Of a DNA stretch of 64,000 bases, positions 40,700-52,775 are shown piece by piece. Both the position numbers and the translations under genes were made by a program. This stretch comes from Forficula auricularia (taxonomy: Eukaryota; Arthropoda; Insecta; Dermaptera; Forficulidae): the NCBI GenBank assembly GCA_024734495.1, contig JALMQS010000106.1:124001-188000 (forward strand). The letters are read 5' to 3'. The first letter of the stretch is position 1. Each line of letters opens with the position of its first letter. The notes under the pieces were generated by a model. It ran no database searches, was not told where the DNA came from, and saw only the letters and a list, made by a program, of their open reading frames with translations.

Positions 40700-41436
40700 A
40701 AATAAGCTGACGTGTTCTGATGTGGCCATCCACTTGACTTTACCATATACAAACTGGCATCTCACTTATATTTAATATTTAATAAAATTATTTATAATCA
40801 TGTAGGGGGGTTAGTTTTTGCATTTTTAGATTACTGTGTGCCCACTGATTATGTATACAAAATTTGGTTGAGTTTGGAACAAGAGCCTATATTTTCATTT
40901 TTTTGAACCCCCCCCCCCCATTTCGGGCGGTTAGTTTTTACATTTTTAGACTTCTGGGTTCGCACTGATTATGTATAAAAAATTTGGTTGAATTTGCTCA
41001 AATAGCCTAGATTTTTAATTTTTAACCCCCCCCCTCCACCCCCCTTAATTTTGGGTCGATATGCACCAAAATCTAATCAGCTCTTAATCTCAATGAACCA
41101 AAACTACGTGTAAAATTTGGTTTCGATATTCACACTAGTTTTTGAGCTAGCTCGTCCACAAAAATTTGGTAACGCACAGACTAACGGACACCCAACCAAC
41201 CGGACAGACTAACAAACTAACAGACATTTTGAAAAAACAATAATTATCTCAAAAAATATAATTTTTTCGATGTTTAGTTATTAGAGCTTTTTTGTAGAGC
41301 GAAATGCCATGGTTTCGCTCAATTTTTTAAATACAAATAGTTTAAGCCGTTTTTGAGATATTTCGAAAAAAGAAGGAAAAAAACCACTTTTTTCATGCAC
41401 AATTACAATACTTGACCTTACCTTTTATGATAAAGT
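40700..41436 (+). mobile_element. Hairpin-ended family H, copy 2
   Basis: It begins AAGCTGACGTGTTCTGATGT and follows copy 1 block by block with fewer internal modules. It contains CCAACCAACCGGACAGACTA and ends CACAATTACAATACTTGACC plus a degenerate hairpin. The hammerhead of family 4 lies immediately upstream. Confidence 0.75.
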
Positions 41437-41529
41437 AATAAGAAAAACAAAAACTAGGTTAAAACTTTTTTTAAATAAGATATCAGATTCTCTAGTATAC
41501 CAATATTAGGGTGCAGGTCTTGAAAGACT

Positions 41530-41650
41530 GAATTTGATTAATGTCTCCTTCTCCTTAGTAATGCAAGGGTCTTGGGAAATCTTTAGAGGTTGCATCTTCT
41601 TGCTGCGCTTTCTTGGATTCGAAACCATTGATATTAAAAAATGTTTAATT
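41530..41650 (+). mobile_element. LINE 3'-end fragment, related to 47058-47525
   Basis: TAATGCAAGGGTCTTGGGAA, TTGCATCTTCTTGCTGCG and TTCTTGGATTCGAAACCATTG match, in the opposite orientation, the non-coding 3' end of the Jockey-type LINE at 47058-47170. No coding part remains. Confidence 0.6.
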
Positions 41651-41985
41651 TTCACTATATGTCATATATTTACTTAATATATTTATTAATAAATTAAAAT
41701 ATTTGTCCAATAACTATAACTAGAAAATGATAATTTCGTTACATTATTATGTTGAGAAAAGTATGTTTTTGCACCCTTCGTCAAGAGAGAAACTATTACT
41801 AAGATCCCCTTTATTAGTAACTTTTCGATTTTTATAGGAGAATAAAATTTTATTTCCACAAAAATTATACTAATATTTTATATAGATTCATAAAAATATA
41901 ATTTGGTTTAGCAAAATACCTTTTTACACCATTTATCAAAGGAGAAAATGTTACATAGAGTCTTTCCTTATTATTAATTTATGAC

Positions 41986-42509
41986 TAGGAACTCGGATTC
42001 CTATGCAATTGCATATTTTGTTTGCCGCCACATACGACCCAAGAGATCAATTATCTATCCGAATGATGCATCTAGGATACTGTGGGTTAAATTTTATACT
42101 TTAATTGCATATTTCGCGCGTAAACATAGCTAAAAAAAAGAACAATCCACTTATTTTTCTTAATATTCAGTTGCGCATTGACTTGACTAGATACTATACT
42201 CTACTCAAAAATTCCGAAAAGTTTGCAATCTTTTTCTTTCAAAATAGAAGTGGGGGTTTTAAGTTCCTTTAAATTCGCCCCCATTACGGCTCTGGATGTG
42301 GACCGTTCCTTTTCATCGTATAAATCAATTCTAAGTGACCGTAGACATAATATCCTGAAGGTAATTTAAAAAATACTTGTAAACATAAATTATTCACATT
42401 ACAATCAAATTTTAATTATTTCTGAGATCCTTTGTTAATTATAGTATTTTTAACTGCATGTTTTATCGGATATTTTGGCTGTTTTTACTGCATAAAAATC
42501 CTGTCTCTA
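41986..42509 (-). mobile_element. hAT-like element with TAGAGAYCGGATT ends, copy 2
   Basis: This is the inverted, shorter relative of 13764-14838, sharing the ends, CACAGTATCCTAGATGCAT and the TATGTCTACGGTCACTTA block. No clear 8-bp duplication is visible, so one end may be altered. Confidence 0.75.
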
Positions 42510-42680
42510 GCTATAAACTTATGAGTTATGAGTATTTTTTCTATTACAATAAGAAAAAGAATTTTATTTCCAAGAAAAAATATAATACTATTAATTAAAT
42601 TAGTATTTTATATAGATTACTAAAAAATATAGTTTCGTTAAAATTTCTTGACAAAAATATTAGGTATATATATTTGCCCC

Positions 42681-42812
42681 CATAGGTTAAAAATACCCGA
42701 CTGGATATATAAAATGCGTTTTCGTTGTAATACTGAGTTAGCCACGTAACATCTAGCTTAGTATTACAACAAAACGAGTTTATCTATATCCAATCGGAGA
42801 TTTTAACCTATG
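42681..42812. repeat. Short palindromic repeat
   Basis: CATAGGTTAAAAATACCCGA, ACTGGATATA and GTTGTAATACT recur as their complements in the second half. The spacer is about 15 bases. Element type unknown. Confidence 0.6.
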
Positions 42813-43254
42813 TAAAAACGGATAAAATATTTTCAATTATGAAGGTCAAACCTTATATAAAATATTTGTATAATTTTGATATTTCAAATTTTTTATCAAA
42901 TCACAAATTTTACAAGGCTATAAATAAAATAAACTTTTTCCGAGATATTTCAACTAAAACTTTATTTTTCCAATTCTCTAGGACCCTCGATCCCAAATAT
43001 GCTAAAATATTTGTATAATTTTTTAATTCATGTTTTAAAAAATGTTGAAAGTAACAAAAGTGAAACTTAACGTTGACTCGTGACATGAAACTCCCATTCA
43101 ATCGAAAAATATTTTTTTTTTCAATCTACACGCTGCCTAGCTAGACAGATTAAAATATTAAGCTCATATTGATTTTGATTGACTATAGTCCCTAAGAAAT
43201 AAATTATATTATATATTATACATATTTATATACGTTATATAATTATATATGTAT

Positions 43255-43345
43255 ATGATTATTTGCATCAAGCAGACGACAAGCGACTTCTTTTTATGAA
43301 TCAACAACTATGCAACTCTCGGCAAAACAAAATTTTTCAATTAAA
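43255..43345 (+). repeat. Fragment of hammerhead-family-1 repeat
   Basis: It carries TTTGCATCAAGCAGACGACA, ATGAATCAACAACTATGCAA and CTCTCGGCAAAACAAAA. The ribozyme portion is missing. Confidence 0.6.
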
Positions 43346-43949
43346 AAATCCTGATAAATTTTTCATCAATCGATTTGAAAAACTACTCCCTTGGCCGGTG
43401 CTTCTTGCTTTAGTACCAATTTACTTTCCTTGTGGAACCCAGGGCTAAATACTTGCTAATCCAGTGGAATATGTCCTATGCTAATGAAACGGAGCTCAAC
43501 CTACTTAGTTACCAAGATATCTGTTAACTTAGTCATTAGCAAAGCCCATTCGTTTTAATGAGAAGAATTCCTAATCTTGCATTGAATACAATCTCAGCAT
43601 TTTAAAAAATAAACTTCCCGACATGAAACGTTCTTTAATTATTTTTCAGTTAAGTAAATTAAAAAGTTAGCAAAGTTATTGCCGTTAAGCTCGGGTGAAT
43701 ATTATAATTTAAAACATCCATTTAGATCTGGAACAAGGATTGATTCAAAAGAAGAGGCCTTGGTTGTACGAGCCTCGCTGTTCCTGTATCATCCAAATTT
43801 ATTTATATAGAGCTCAGCGACACTCAAGTGGTGGAGAACATCGTTAAGAAGATGTTTAATGCCATGAATTTACAGCTTGTATGGTCAATCATACTTTACT
43901 ACTTTTTTCCCATTTGACAACAAAAGTAGGTAATATTAAATTTAGATTA
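43346..43949. other. No gene
   Basis: Nothing recognised. A 61-codon plus frame ending at 43448 runs out of the repeat fragment and is not a gene. Confidence 0.4.
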
Positions 43950-44205
43950 ATTAATAAAGTAAAGGGTGTGTAGTTTCACAGTGAATTAAATAAAACTCAA
44001 AGAGGTTTATACAAACTCAATATATTTCGGATTATTAGTCCATCATCAGGAGTTTACAGGTTAAAAACTAATGTTAGAAATATATTGAGTTTGTATAAAC
44101 CTCTTTGAGTTTTATTTCATTCACTGTGAAACTACACACCCTTTACTTGATTAATTAATATCATGTTTCACCTAAAACCTACACCACTTTCTCTAAGTTA
44201 AATTG
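43950..44205. mobile_element. Fold-back hammerhead repeat, family 2, copy C
   Basis: The left arm (GGTGTGTAGTTTCACAGTGA to the ribozyme) is mirrored by the right arm from GAAATATATTGAGTTTG to CACTGTGAAACTACACACCC. The outer end AACCTACACCACTTTCTCTA is shared with copies A and B. Only the left arm holds the full ribozyme. Confidence 0.75.
44011..44060 (-). ncRNA. Hammerhead ribozyme, family 2, best copy
   Basis: On the minus strand AAACTC and GAGTTT form a 6-bp stem I that two G-T pairs can extend. The core CTGATGA is intact, with a GGA/TCC stem II and seven-base loop. GAAATATATT gives stem III AUAUAU and cleavage after AUU. Stem II is short, so activity would need testing. Confidence 0.65.
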
Positions 44206-44699
44206 AGATTGTTATAAAATAGAAAGAAAAAATGAAACTTTTTCAAAACTCGGTACGGGATTTGCAGTTTCGGTGAATTAATAAATCTTAAATAATAAAT
44301 TTCTAAATCTGATATTCATTTCAATTTAATAGTTTCTATGGTCAAAAAATGAGAGAAATTAATTTCTACTAGTCTGAAACAGATCTGGACTTGTATTTAT
44401 CATCCTTGCAGTACCTTAGCTCTAAAGAAAAAGAGTAATTGAGATTATGTTATTAAAATTTCATTAAGTGAATTATCTAACAAATAAATTTGGTATAATC
44501 TGGTAAAATCTCAAATAGCGAGGTATAAGCATGTACAATTAAATTAATATATTAATAAAATAATTATTAACTTATTTCTCTCTTCAAATTTTTGTTGTCA
44601 ACTTTTGATAGTATAAAGCAGAAGCTCTCATACTATTTGAATTGTGCCCCTATCCCCTCTACAAAACCTACTTTTGCAGCTAAACCTCCCATAAGATAA
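44206..44699. other. No gene; AT-rich
   Basis: Nothing recognised. Confidence 0.4.
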
Positions 44700-45402
44700 A
44701 ATAAATTGACACTTTCTAACATGGCCATCCACTTGACATTACCATACACTTCTGGTTGAGTTTGGTACAAGGGCATAGATTATCATTTTTTGACCTTACA
44801 ACCCACCCCCTTCCATTTTGGGCGGTTTGTTTTTTAAATTTTTAGTGTTCTGGGGTCCCACTGATTATGTATACAAAATTTGGTTTAGTTTGCTCAAATG
44901 GCCTAGATTTTTATTTTTTGACACCTTCCCTAATTTTAGCTGCCAGAAAAAAAAATCGTTATTATAGGTTCATTTTATAGTATATTTCATTTTTCTTGTT
45001 TTTTTTAGTTTGAAAATATTATAATTTTAAATTTAAACCCTTCTCCCCCACTTAATTTTAGATCGATATGCATCAAAATCTAATCAGCTCTTGATCTAAA
45101 TGTACCAAAACTACGTGTGAAATTTGGTTTTGATATTCATACTAGTTTTTGAGCTAGCTCGTCCACAAAAATTTGGTAACGCACAGACATTTTGACAAAA
45201 CAGTTATTATCTCAAAAAATATAATTTTTTCGATGTTCACTTATTAGAGCTATTTTGTAGACCGAAATGCCATAGTTTCGCTCAATTTTTTTAATCAAAA
45301 TAGTTTAAGCAGATTTTGAGATATTTTGAAAAAAGAAGGAAAAAAACACTTTTTCACGAACAATTATAATACTTGACCATACCCTGTATGGTAAATTAAA
45401 AA
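44700..45402 (+). mobile_element. Hairpin-ended family H, copy 3
   Basis: It follows the family from AACATGGCCATCCACTTGAC to AATACTTGACCATACCCTGT and GTATGGTAAA. An extra AT-rich segment is inserted near 44940-45040. Confidence 0.7.
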
Positions 45403-46269
45403 GAAAACAGTAGAAGTTTTCTAATAAAGTATATTTTGTATGTAGGAGGGGGTAGAGGTATCCTTTTTTTGCCCCCTCCCCTCCTGGATTACAAACGTTC
45501 CTACCATCATGTTAGATAGAAATGTAAATATTTATATCCCGAACTAATTGATCGATAAATTAATCAAGTTATCGCTCACTTGACCGAGACTCATTAAAAA
45601 TTAAATATTAGATATCAAAGACATTAATCATTTATTAAATCCCTAATCAATAAAAATCTTTTCCACAAAAAATTTTTCAGTAACTGAAAATTCAACATAC
45701 AATATATATAAGGATAAAATTGTTCCCAATGATTTTCTAATCAATCATCAACGTATTTTATTAACATTATTTGTATTATATCAATTATTCAAAAATAATT
45801 AATCTACCTAATCAACCATCCACTTCACATTTTTTCAATCCTAATGAAAATATTTGCTTAAAAAATAAAGATCACTTTTCTCTCGTCTTTACTCAAAAGT
45901 AAACCCTAACAGGATTATTTATTGTAATCAACGTTAATTATAAAAGTGTTATTGTGCGAGTTATTTTGTTGCTTCGACAGCCTTGAGTCACGCATTTCTT
46001 ACTCTTGCGCTCTTTGGATAATTCATAAATTACTAGAATGATTTATTTCTATCAGAGTGATAATTGTAAAAGGAAGCATTAGAATTGTTATTTGTTGAAC
46101 AATAAATTATTCTACTGACAACGAATACTTTAATAGTATTTCATAATACCTGAAGATTCATTCAGATATGAGTTCAAACTTTAATATTCAAACAACAATA
46201 ACTAATCATTTAACAATTTTCCCTATAAAAATACAAAGTTTTGATTTCTTGTTTGGTACATATTATATA
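45403..46269. other. No gene; AT-rich
   Basis: Nothing recognised apart from a short GGGGGTAGAGGTATCC / GCCCCCTCCCCTCC patch near 45450. Confidence 0.4.
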
Positions 46270-46792
46270 GGGTGGGGTAGAGCACTTTGCTTATTTAGAA
46301 ATTCAATTAAGAAAAAAGTATCTCAGATATATATTTAATTCTTTGAAGAGCATCAAGTACAACGTTTAAATTTTATGTTTACACAGTTTTAAAGATGAAA
46401 ATTTTATCAGGCAGATACATGGCTTCCATTATTCTCAATACACTGCGTAAATCGACTTGGGAAATTTTGTTCAACTCTTGCCAGCATATCGACGGGTATG
46501 TTGGAGACAGCATGACGATCGTTGTAGACAAGTGATTTTAGATAACCCCATAAAAAAATATTCGCAGGGAGCTAAATCAGGCGACCGTACTGGCCATGTG
46601 CAGATCTGCCTCTCAAAAAGATGACGCAGTATATTGAGAATAATGGACGCCATCTGCCTGATATCATCTTTGAAACTGTGTAAATATAAAATTTAAACAT
46701 TGTACTTGATGCTGTTCAAAAAATTAAATATATATCTACGTTACTTTTTTCTTAATTGAATTTCTAAATAAGCAAAGTGATCTACCCCACCC
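46270..46792. mobile_element. Fold-back Tc1/mariner derivative, GGGTGGGGTAG ends
   Basis: Arms of about 170 bases are inverted copies that share AGCACTTTGCTTATTTAGAA at the ends and CCATTATTCTCAATACACTG further in. TA flanks both ends (46268-46269 and 46793-46794). The unique centre encodes the C-terminal part of a transposase on the minus strand. Both arms derive from the transposase 3' end plus terminal repeat. Confidence 0.8.
46471..46653 (-). pseudogene. Mariner-type transposase C-terminal fragment
   Basis: The 60-codon minus frame includes T-W-P-V-R-S-P-D-L-A-P-C-E-Y-F-F-M-G. This matches the conserved W-P-x-R-S-P-D-L-x-P-x-D-F-F-L-W-G region of mariner-like transposases that holds the last catalytic acidic residue. 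Here that residue is E rather than the usual D in the D-F/Y-F context. Everything amino-terminal, including the first two catalytic aspartates, is absent. The fragment lies between inverted arms and cannot be functional. Confidence 0.8.
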
Positions 46793-47057
46793 TATATAAT
46801 AAATAATAAAGGAATTCTGACAATAGAAAATGCAAGTGCGAGTCCGACTGCACATCCCAGCAGTGCCCCAGGCAAGTTTTCGGAAAATAATTTCAAATAA
46901 AAATGTGAAATCAATAAAAATAGATGGACATGTAAAATGAAAAACATGCGTTTTAATTCAAGTTACTATATTCTCGACTCATTTACTAAATTGATGATGT
47001 TGAACTTGACACCACATTAGATCTTACTATTTTTTTGACAAACGGTTTTTATTTTTA

Positions 47058-47525
47058 TTTATTTTTTTTTTTCAATGCAATCGAATCCAAGAAGGGGTGT
47101 ACCAGTAAAAGATGCAGCCCCTATGGATCTCGAAAGACCCTTGCATTACCGAAGAGAAGGGAAAGTTGATTAAGTGAGAGGGTGTAGACGTAGGTGTCTA
47201 TGCACTCCGGTTTTGAAGGTTTGAAGATTATAAGTGCTGGGAAAGATGGAGGCTGGGAGAGAGTTCCAGTTCCTTGAAGTCATGGGGATATATGAATTGG
47301 CGAATGAAGTGGTCCGGCACTTTTCTAATTTGACCGCGAAAGAGTGTTGGGAGTCGGCAAAACGCGTGGCTACGTGCAAAGCATGCTTTGGGGGGAATTA
47401 TTGATTTTATCTCATCAGAGCACCTGTCGTGATAGTATCTATAGAAAAGGGAAAGGGCAGAGACGTTTCTCTCGATGAGCCAGCGAGTCGAGGGAGTCGG
47501 TGAGGGTAGAATTTATTAATCGAAC
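47058..47525 (-). mobile_element. Jockey-clade LINE, 3' end, 5'-truncated
   Basis: On the minus strand the end of a reverse transcriptase gene is followed by a short 3' UTR ending in GGATTCGATTGCATTG and an A-rich tail. The structure fits a short 5'-truncated insertion. A 3' UTR relative lies at 41530-41650. Confidence 0.8.
47170..47520 (-). pseudogene. Jockey-type reverse transcriptase C-terminus, frameshifted
   Basis: The readable end (codons 47379-47170) includes S-R-N-W-N-S-L-P-A-S-I-F-P and Y-N-L-Q-T-F-K-T-G-V-H, the conserved tail of Jockey/CR1-type LINE ORF2 proteins. Upstream in another frame are F-Y-R-Y-Y-H-D-R-C-S-D-E-I and P-P-K, normally continuous with it. A shift in a C run near 47392 separates the two. 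A second shift lies near 47470 after S-L-A-H-R-E. Polymerase motifs are not included in this fragment. It is a dead retrocopy. Confidence 0.82.
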
Positions 47526-48427
47526 TTGGCCTTTTTTTTACACAGTGTTTTTGTTGGAATTTATTTTACTGTAGAGAAGTAGGTAGACATTTTGAAAAGA
47601 TACAAAAAATATAGTTTATATATATATACCGGTGATTCTTTATTTTGGATCTAAAAAATTGGAAGTTACAATATTCGAAGGGAATTTATTCTCTACAAGT
47701 CATAGTGATGAACAGAAGTGTTTTTTAATGGGCAATGAATTATACAACTCATATTCATTATTAGAAAAAAATTGATAAAATTAAAATAATGTAGGTAGTA
47801 AAAATATTAATAAATATTTTACAAAAATGTATGTGAAAGTAAAAAAGCTCTCAGTAATATTTAATAGCTATTATGTTATTAATGTTTGTCATAAATTAAT
47901 TTCTAATTTAAAATTGACTCTGAACGAAAGAATGTCCAATCACTTCACAAGAAATCAAAAATGATGTTTCTTATGTTTGAATATTCAATGAAAGAGTTAC
48001 TTTTGTAGATACGTATCTTAATCGCTAAGAAAATTTGAAAATTTTTCTAATTTATTTACTTTTACCACGATCAAATAAATGTAATTATTTAATGTCTATT
48101 TATGTTGTTTGTCTATTTATTATTTTCTAATATCTATTAATCATATAATTACTTATAATAAATTATTCTTGATAAGGTTTTAAATTTAATTTGATCATTG
48201 AATTGGAATGAACGAAGACTTGAAAATACTTTTCGCTTATCTTATGGTATACAAATGTCTCTTTTGAAATAGTTATTTTTTCCCAATTAAGATACTTTTC
48301 GAATGTCAATAATCCAAATTCTAATAACAATCAAAATATCTCCTAAATCTGACCAATACATTTTTACAAAAGAGCGCATTCGTACCCATTATTAGGTAGA
48401 CAAAAACAGCTCCAACTATTTTTATAA
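47526..48427. other. No gene; AT-rich
   Basis: Nothing recognised. Near 48365-48405 a GAGCGCATTCGTACCCATTA fragment is the complement of a block at 51330-51355. Confidence 0.4.
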
Positions 48428-49165
48428 AAATAAGCTGACCTGTTCTGATGTGGCCATCCACTTGACGTTACCATACAACCTGGCCCCTCTCCTTATATTT
48501 AATATTTAATAAAATTATTTATAATCATGTAGGGGAGGGGGTTAGTTTTTCCATTTTCAGACTCCTGGGGGCCCACTGATTATGTACACAAAATTTGGTT
48601 GAGTTTGATCAAATGGCCAAGATTTTTATTTTTTGACCATACACCCCCTCTCCCCATTTTGGGCGGTTAGTTTTTGCATTGTTAGACTTCTGGGGTCCCA
48701 CTGATTATGTATACAAAATTTGGTTGAGTTTGCTCAAATGGCCTAGATTTTTAATTTTTAACCCCCCCCTCCACCCCCCTTAATTTTGAGTCAGTATGCA
48801 CCAAAATCTAATCAGCTCTTAATCTCAATGGAACAAAACTACCTGTGAAATTTGGTTTTGATATTCAAACTAGTTTTTGAGCTAGCTCGTTCAAAAAATT
48901 GGTAACTCACACACTAACAGAATAACAGACAAACTAACTAACAGACATTTTGACAAAACAATTATTATCTCAAAAAATGTAATTTTTTTGATGTTCACTT
49001 ATCAGGGATTTTTTGTAGAGCGAAATGCCATGGTTTGCGCTCAATTTTTTTAATCAAAGTAGTTTCAGCCGTTTTTGAGATATTTCGAAAAAAAAAGAAG
49101 GAAAAAACCACTTTTTTCATGCACGATTACAATACTTGACCATACCCTGTATGGTAAAGTAAAAA
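48428..49165 (+). mobile_element. Hairpin-ended family H, copy 4
   Basis: It runs from AAGCTGACCTGTTCTGATGT through GGCGGTTAGTTTTTGCATTG, the C-run blocks and GCACGATTACAATACTTGAC to the ACCATACCC/TGTATGGTAAAGT hairpin. This is one of the better preserved copies. Confidence 0.78.
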
Positions 49166-50894
49166 TTAAGCACAACCATGGCATTTCGGACAACAAGAAT
49201 GTTTTTTATTGAACATCGAAAAAAATATATTTTATGGGATAATAATTATTTTGTCAAAAGGTCCGCTAATACGTATGTTAGTTAGTACGTTTGTTAGTGA
49301 GTGGACTATCAATTTTTTTCTTGTTAGATAATGAATGGTTTGTAAGCTTAGGAATATCCACGAAAAGGAGGCCTGATTGTTGATTACCGATAAAATTTTA
49401 GTCGTTTTGAGCTAAAGATAAGTCCATAGTGAGATTATCTCGAATCCGTACTCCCTATTACCTTGCTTTACCTCTATCAAGTAGTAGTCTCTGGTGCAGC
49501 GTGTATAGCAAAGTTGGAATGTTAATTTAAATATTAATAAAATAAAAAAATTAATTGTAGATTAAAAATGGACTGTAATTAGGTTTATTAGAATTTAATA
49601 TAAATTGTGGATTATAAAAATATGAATTTAAATATTGAATACAAGTAAGTGATGGTAGAAATAACTTAAAACTATATGTAAATAAAGAAGTTAAAAATTC
49701 AGCTAATTGCAAAATACAAATATGCACAAAATATTGACAAAGTTTATATATAAATCAAACTTGATGAAGAAAATGGACGAAATGCTCCTCGTTCACCAGA
49801 TTCCTGATCCAATGAAGTTATATTTGGTTTTCAAAAAACCTTAGGGAATTCTTGGATAACAGAAAATAAAAAACATATAATTAATTAGCTTATGCAAGAC
49901 TCCAGAAACATGATTCAAAGAAAATTAAGATGATAAATACCTTGGAGGGATTCGAGAAACCAGTTCAGTTTTATTAAAAATTATTTAATTAATTAACGCC
50001 AATCGCGTTTTTAGCACAAATTGCTAAATATATAGCCAGATAAACGAGAAGCGTTCAACACAATTTAATCTATTTTCTATTTGGTTGTAAATCAAATAAA
50101 CAAATAGAAAAACTCAATATCAATCTCAATTGATGAAAAATTAAATAAATATATGCTTACGATCTATTTGCTATTAACATGAATTTTGAGCACTTTCAAT
50201 AATTCATATTAGACGCTCTCTGCATAGGGCTCAAAATAAAAGAGGACAAAATATTATGGTTCAAGCAAGGAGCTAAGGAGGAACAGCTAGGCTAGAAAAG
50301 CAGGAGTGGGGGTGTCTCCAGTCAGGACAGGCATTTCGCCTCCAGCCGCCATCTTGTGATTGGTACAAAACCTTCTCTTCCCATCTGAACGTATGTTAAT
50401 AGTATCCATCTTTAAGACAGTTCTTTTTATTATTAACATTGATAAAAAACAAGTTTGATTTTCTTCATATATTTTTGTTTTTTATTAAAATTGTTTATGT
50501 TTTAGATTAGACTGTATATATTTTAATTTTCCTTTAAAACAATAAACTAGTTTCAAGTTTTTTGACACTAGAGTTAGGTTAATTGACGCACTTTACAGGT
50601 ATTTATTCTATTTCTCGTGTTCCAAATATTAATTCGTCAAAATTTTGTACCTGATTTAAAAACTATATTTTAGTTATTTTTATAATATGTATTTAAAAAT
50701 TGTTAAATAACCCATTCATGTGTTTAATTGTTTTTCGCTTTTTCTTACAATTGTACCTGATTTAAAAAACTATATTTTTGGTATTTTTATAATATATATT
50801 TAAATTTTTTATTTGTTTTATAACTTTATTAATTCGTAATCTTTGAATTGAGTAAAAAATATTGATTTCATAAATAAATAAAATTGATTTGCTC
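49166..50894. other. No gene; AT-rich
   Basis: Mostly unremarkable. A less AT-rich patch at about 50240-50370 (AGCAAGGAGCTAAGGAGGAA, CCAGCCGCCATCTTGTGATT) has no coding signal and may be a small dispersed repeat. Confidence 0.4.
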
Positions 50895-51365
50895 ATCCAT
50901 ATAACTTTACCATACACCTATTTCCTCCCTTATATTTAGTATTTAATAAAAATATATTTAATCTTTTACGAAGGAACCCTCCCTTCAGTTTAGATTAGAT
51001 TTCGAACCCTATTGTTCTGCCCTCTTTTAGACTGTTCCTATAAAAAATTTCAGACAAAAGTTGTAGAGGTTAATTATCAGAATATTAGGTATCTGCAACC
51101 AAATTGGTATCAGGCATATTAACGTTGTCATGAATTTTTTAAGATTTCAATCACCCACCATTTCCAACCCTTTGGGGCTGAAGTCACTAAAAACTACTCC
51201 GTTCTTGTTTACATCAAGACTGAATTTAGAGCCAAATTTTATTGCAATCGGTTGAATGTTGCGGCCTGCAGCACACATACAAAATTGGGATACATACATA
51301 CACATATATTCTTCGAAATCTACCTAATAATGGGTACGAGTGCGCTCTTTTGTTTTATCAAATTT
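50895..51365 (+). repeat. Family H relative, diverged subfamily
   Basis: It starts GCTCATCCATATAACTTTACCATACAC, close to the family H start, but has a different interior. That interior has GTCACTAAAAACTACTCCGT, ATTGCAATCGGTTGAATG and a CATA-type microsatellite, and it ends CTACCTAATAATGGGTACGA. The last block occurs inverted near 48380. Confidence 0.55.
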
Positions 51366-52091
51366 TTACTGAAAGTAGCCATTTAAATTCATTTCAGATC
51401 TAAGAAATAACATTTTTGAATATTTATTTATATATATGTTCTATTTAAGAACCTTTTTATTTAAAGATATATAGTTTAAACTATATAAATTATAGACACC
51501 AAAGCATGGAACTAAAGAGAAAAGGATGGAAAATAGTCCCTCAAAATTCAAGGTATAGCACCACCTATAGTGGAATTCGACGCAGCAGTAAATTTCGAAA
51601 AGGAATATTTCGAGAGCTCAATTTGCTAGCACCGGTCTCTTTTCACTATGGATGGTTGTTTTGAAATTTCAGAGTGAGAATTATATTGTGATTTTTTGGA
51701 CTTGATCTAATTTAGCTTTTAACGTCTCATTTATTGACAAGCGCACCCGTTGTTATATACGTGTCTCTCTGAATAAACTGCGACCTCTATCACAAAATTT
51801 ATTACCATAGACTATATTTTTTTATTTGATAGTAAATTTATAGCCCTTTTAAAAAGAGTAATTTTTGTATGTTTTCCCATAATGAAAACTTAAGTATACG
51901 TTTATACTTTGTAGGTATGGTTTAAGTTGTAAGATAACAGTTTAACAGCACCCACAAATGACATTTCTGAAATATGCCACAGTTTCTTGAACTAGTACCT
52001 AATCTCACATTTTTCGTATTGATATCAGGATTTATTGACTTTAATAAAATATGAACTTGGATCTAGTGCACCTGAGAAGCTCTTAAACCTA
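51366..52091. other. No gene
   Basis: AT-rich; nothing recognised. Confidence 0.4.
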
Positions 52092-52775
52092 TCTTCGAAG
52101 GCTACTTGATACAACGGGGGGCCCTTATCAACTTTATTAAAAATTTTATGGAAAAAGAAATATTAATTTTCAAAAAATTAAATCCATTTTAAATAGTATA
52201 ATTTATAGAGAGTTTGAAATATTTATTTCCGTTTCAATATCTCGAAAAAAATCACTTTTTTAACCCTGTCTTCGAAAGCTACTTGATACAAAGGGGGACC
52301 CTTATCAACTTTATTAAAAAATTTATGGTAAAAAAATTATTGATTTTCAAAAAATTAAACGCATTTTAAATAGTATGTTTTATAGAGAGTTTGACATATA
52401 TATTTCCGTATGAATATCTCGAAAAAATAACTTTTTTAACCCTGTCTTAGAAGGCTACTTGATACAAAGGGGGGGGGCCTTATCAACTTTATTAAAAATT
52501 TTAAGGGAAAAAATTAAACACATTTTAAATAGTATGTTTTATAGAGAGTTTGAAATATATATTTCCGTGTGAATATGTCAAAAAAATAACTTTTTTAACC
52601 CTGTCTTCGAAGGCTACTTGTACAAAGAGGGACCCTTATCAACTTTATTAAAAAAATTATGGTAAAAAATGTATTAATTTTTAAAAAATTAAACGCATTT
52701 TAAATAGTATATTTTATAGAGAGTTTGAAATATTTATTTTCGTATGAATATCTGGAAAAAAAACTTTTTTAATGT
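52092..52775 (+). repeat. Tandem array, about 177-bp unit x4
   Basis: CTTCGAAGGCTACTTG-type starts occur near 52092, 52269, 52445 and 52604. Each is followed by CCCTTATCAACTTTATTAAA and ATAGAGAGTTTGAAATA blocks. The complement of the TTATCAACTTT block resembles GTTGATAAGGGTCC of the 7360-8022 array, but the rest is not clearly alike. Confidence 0.78.
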
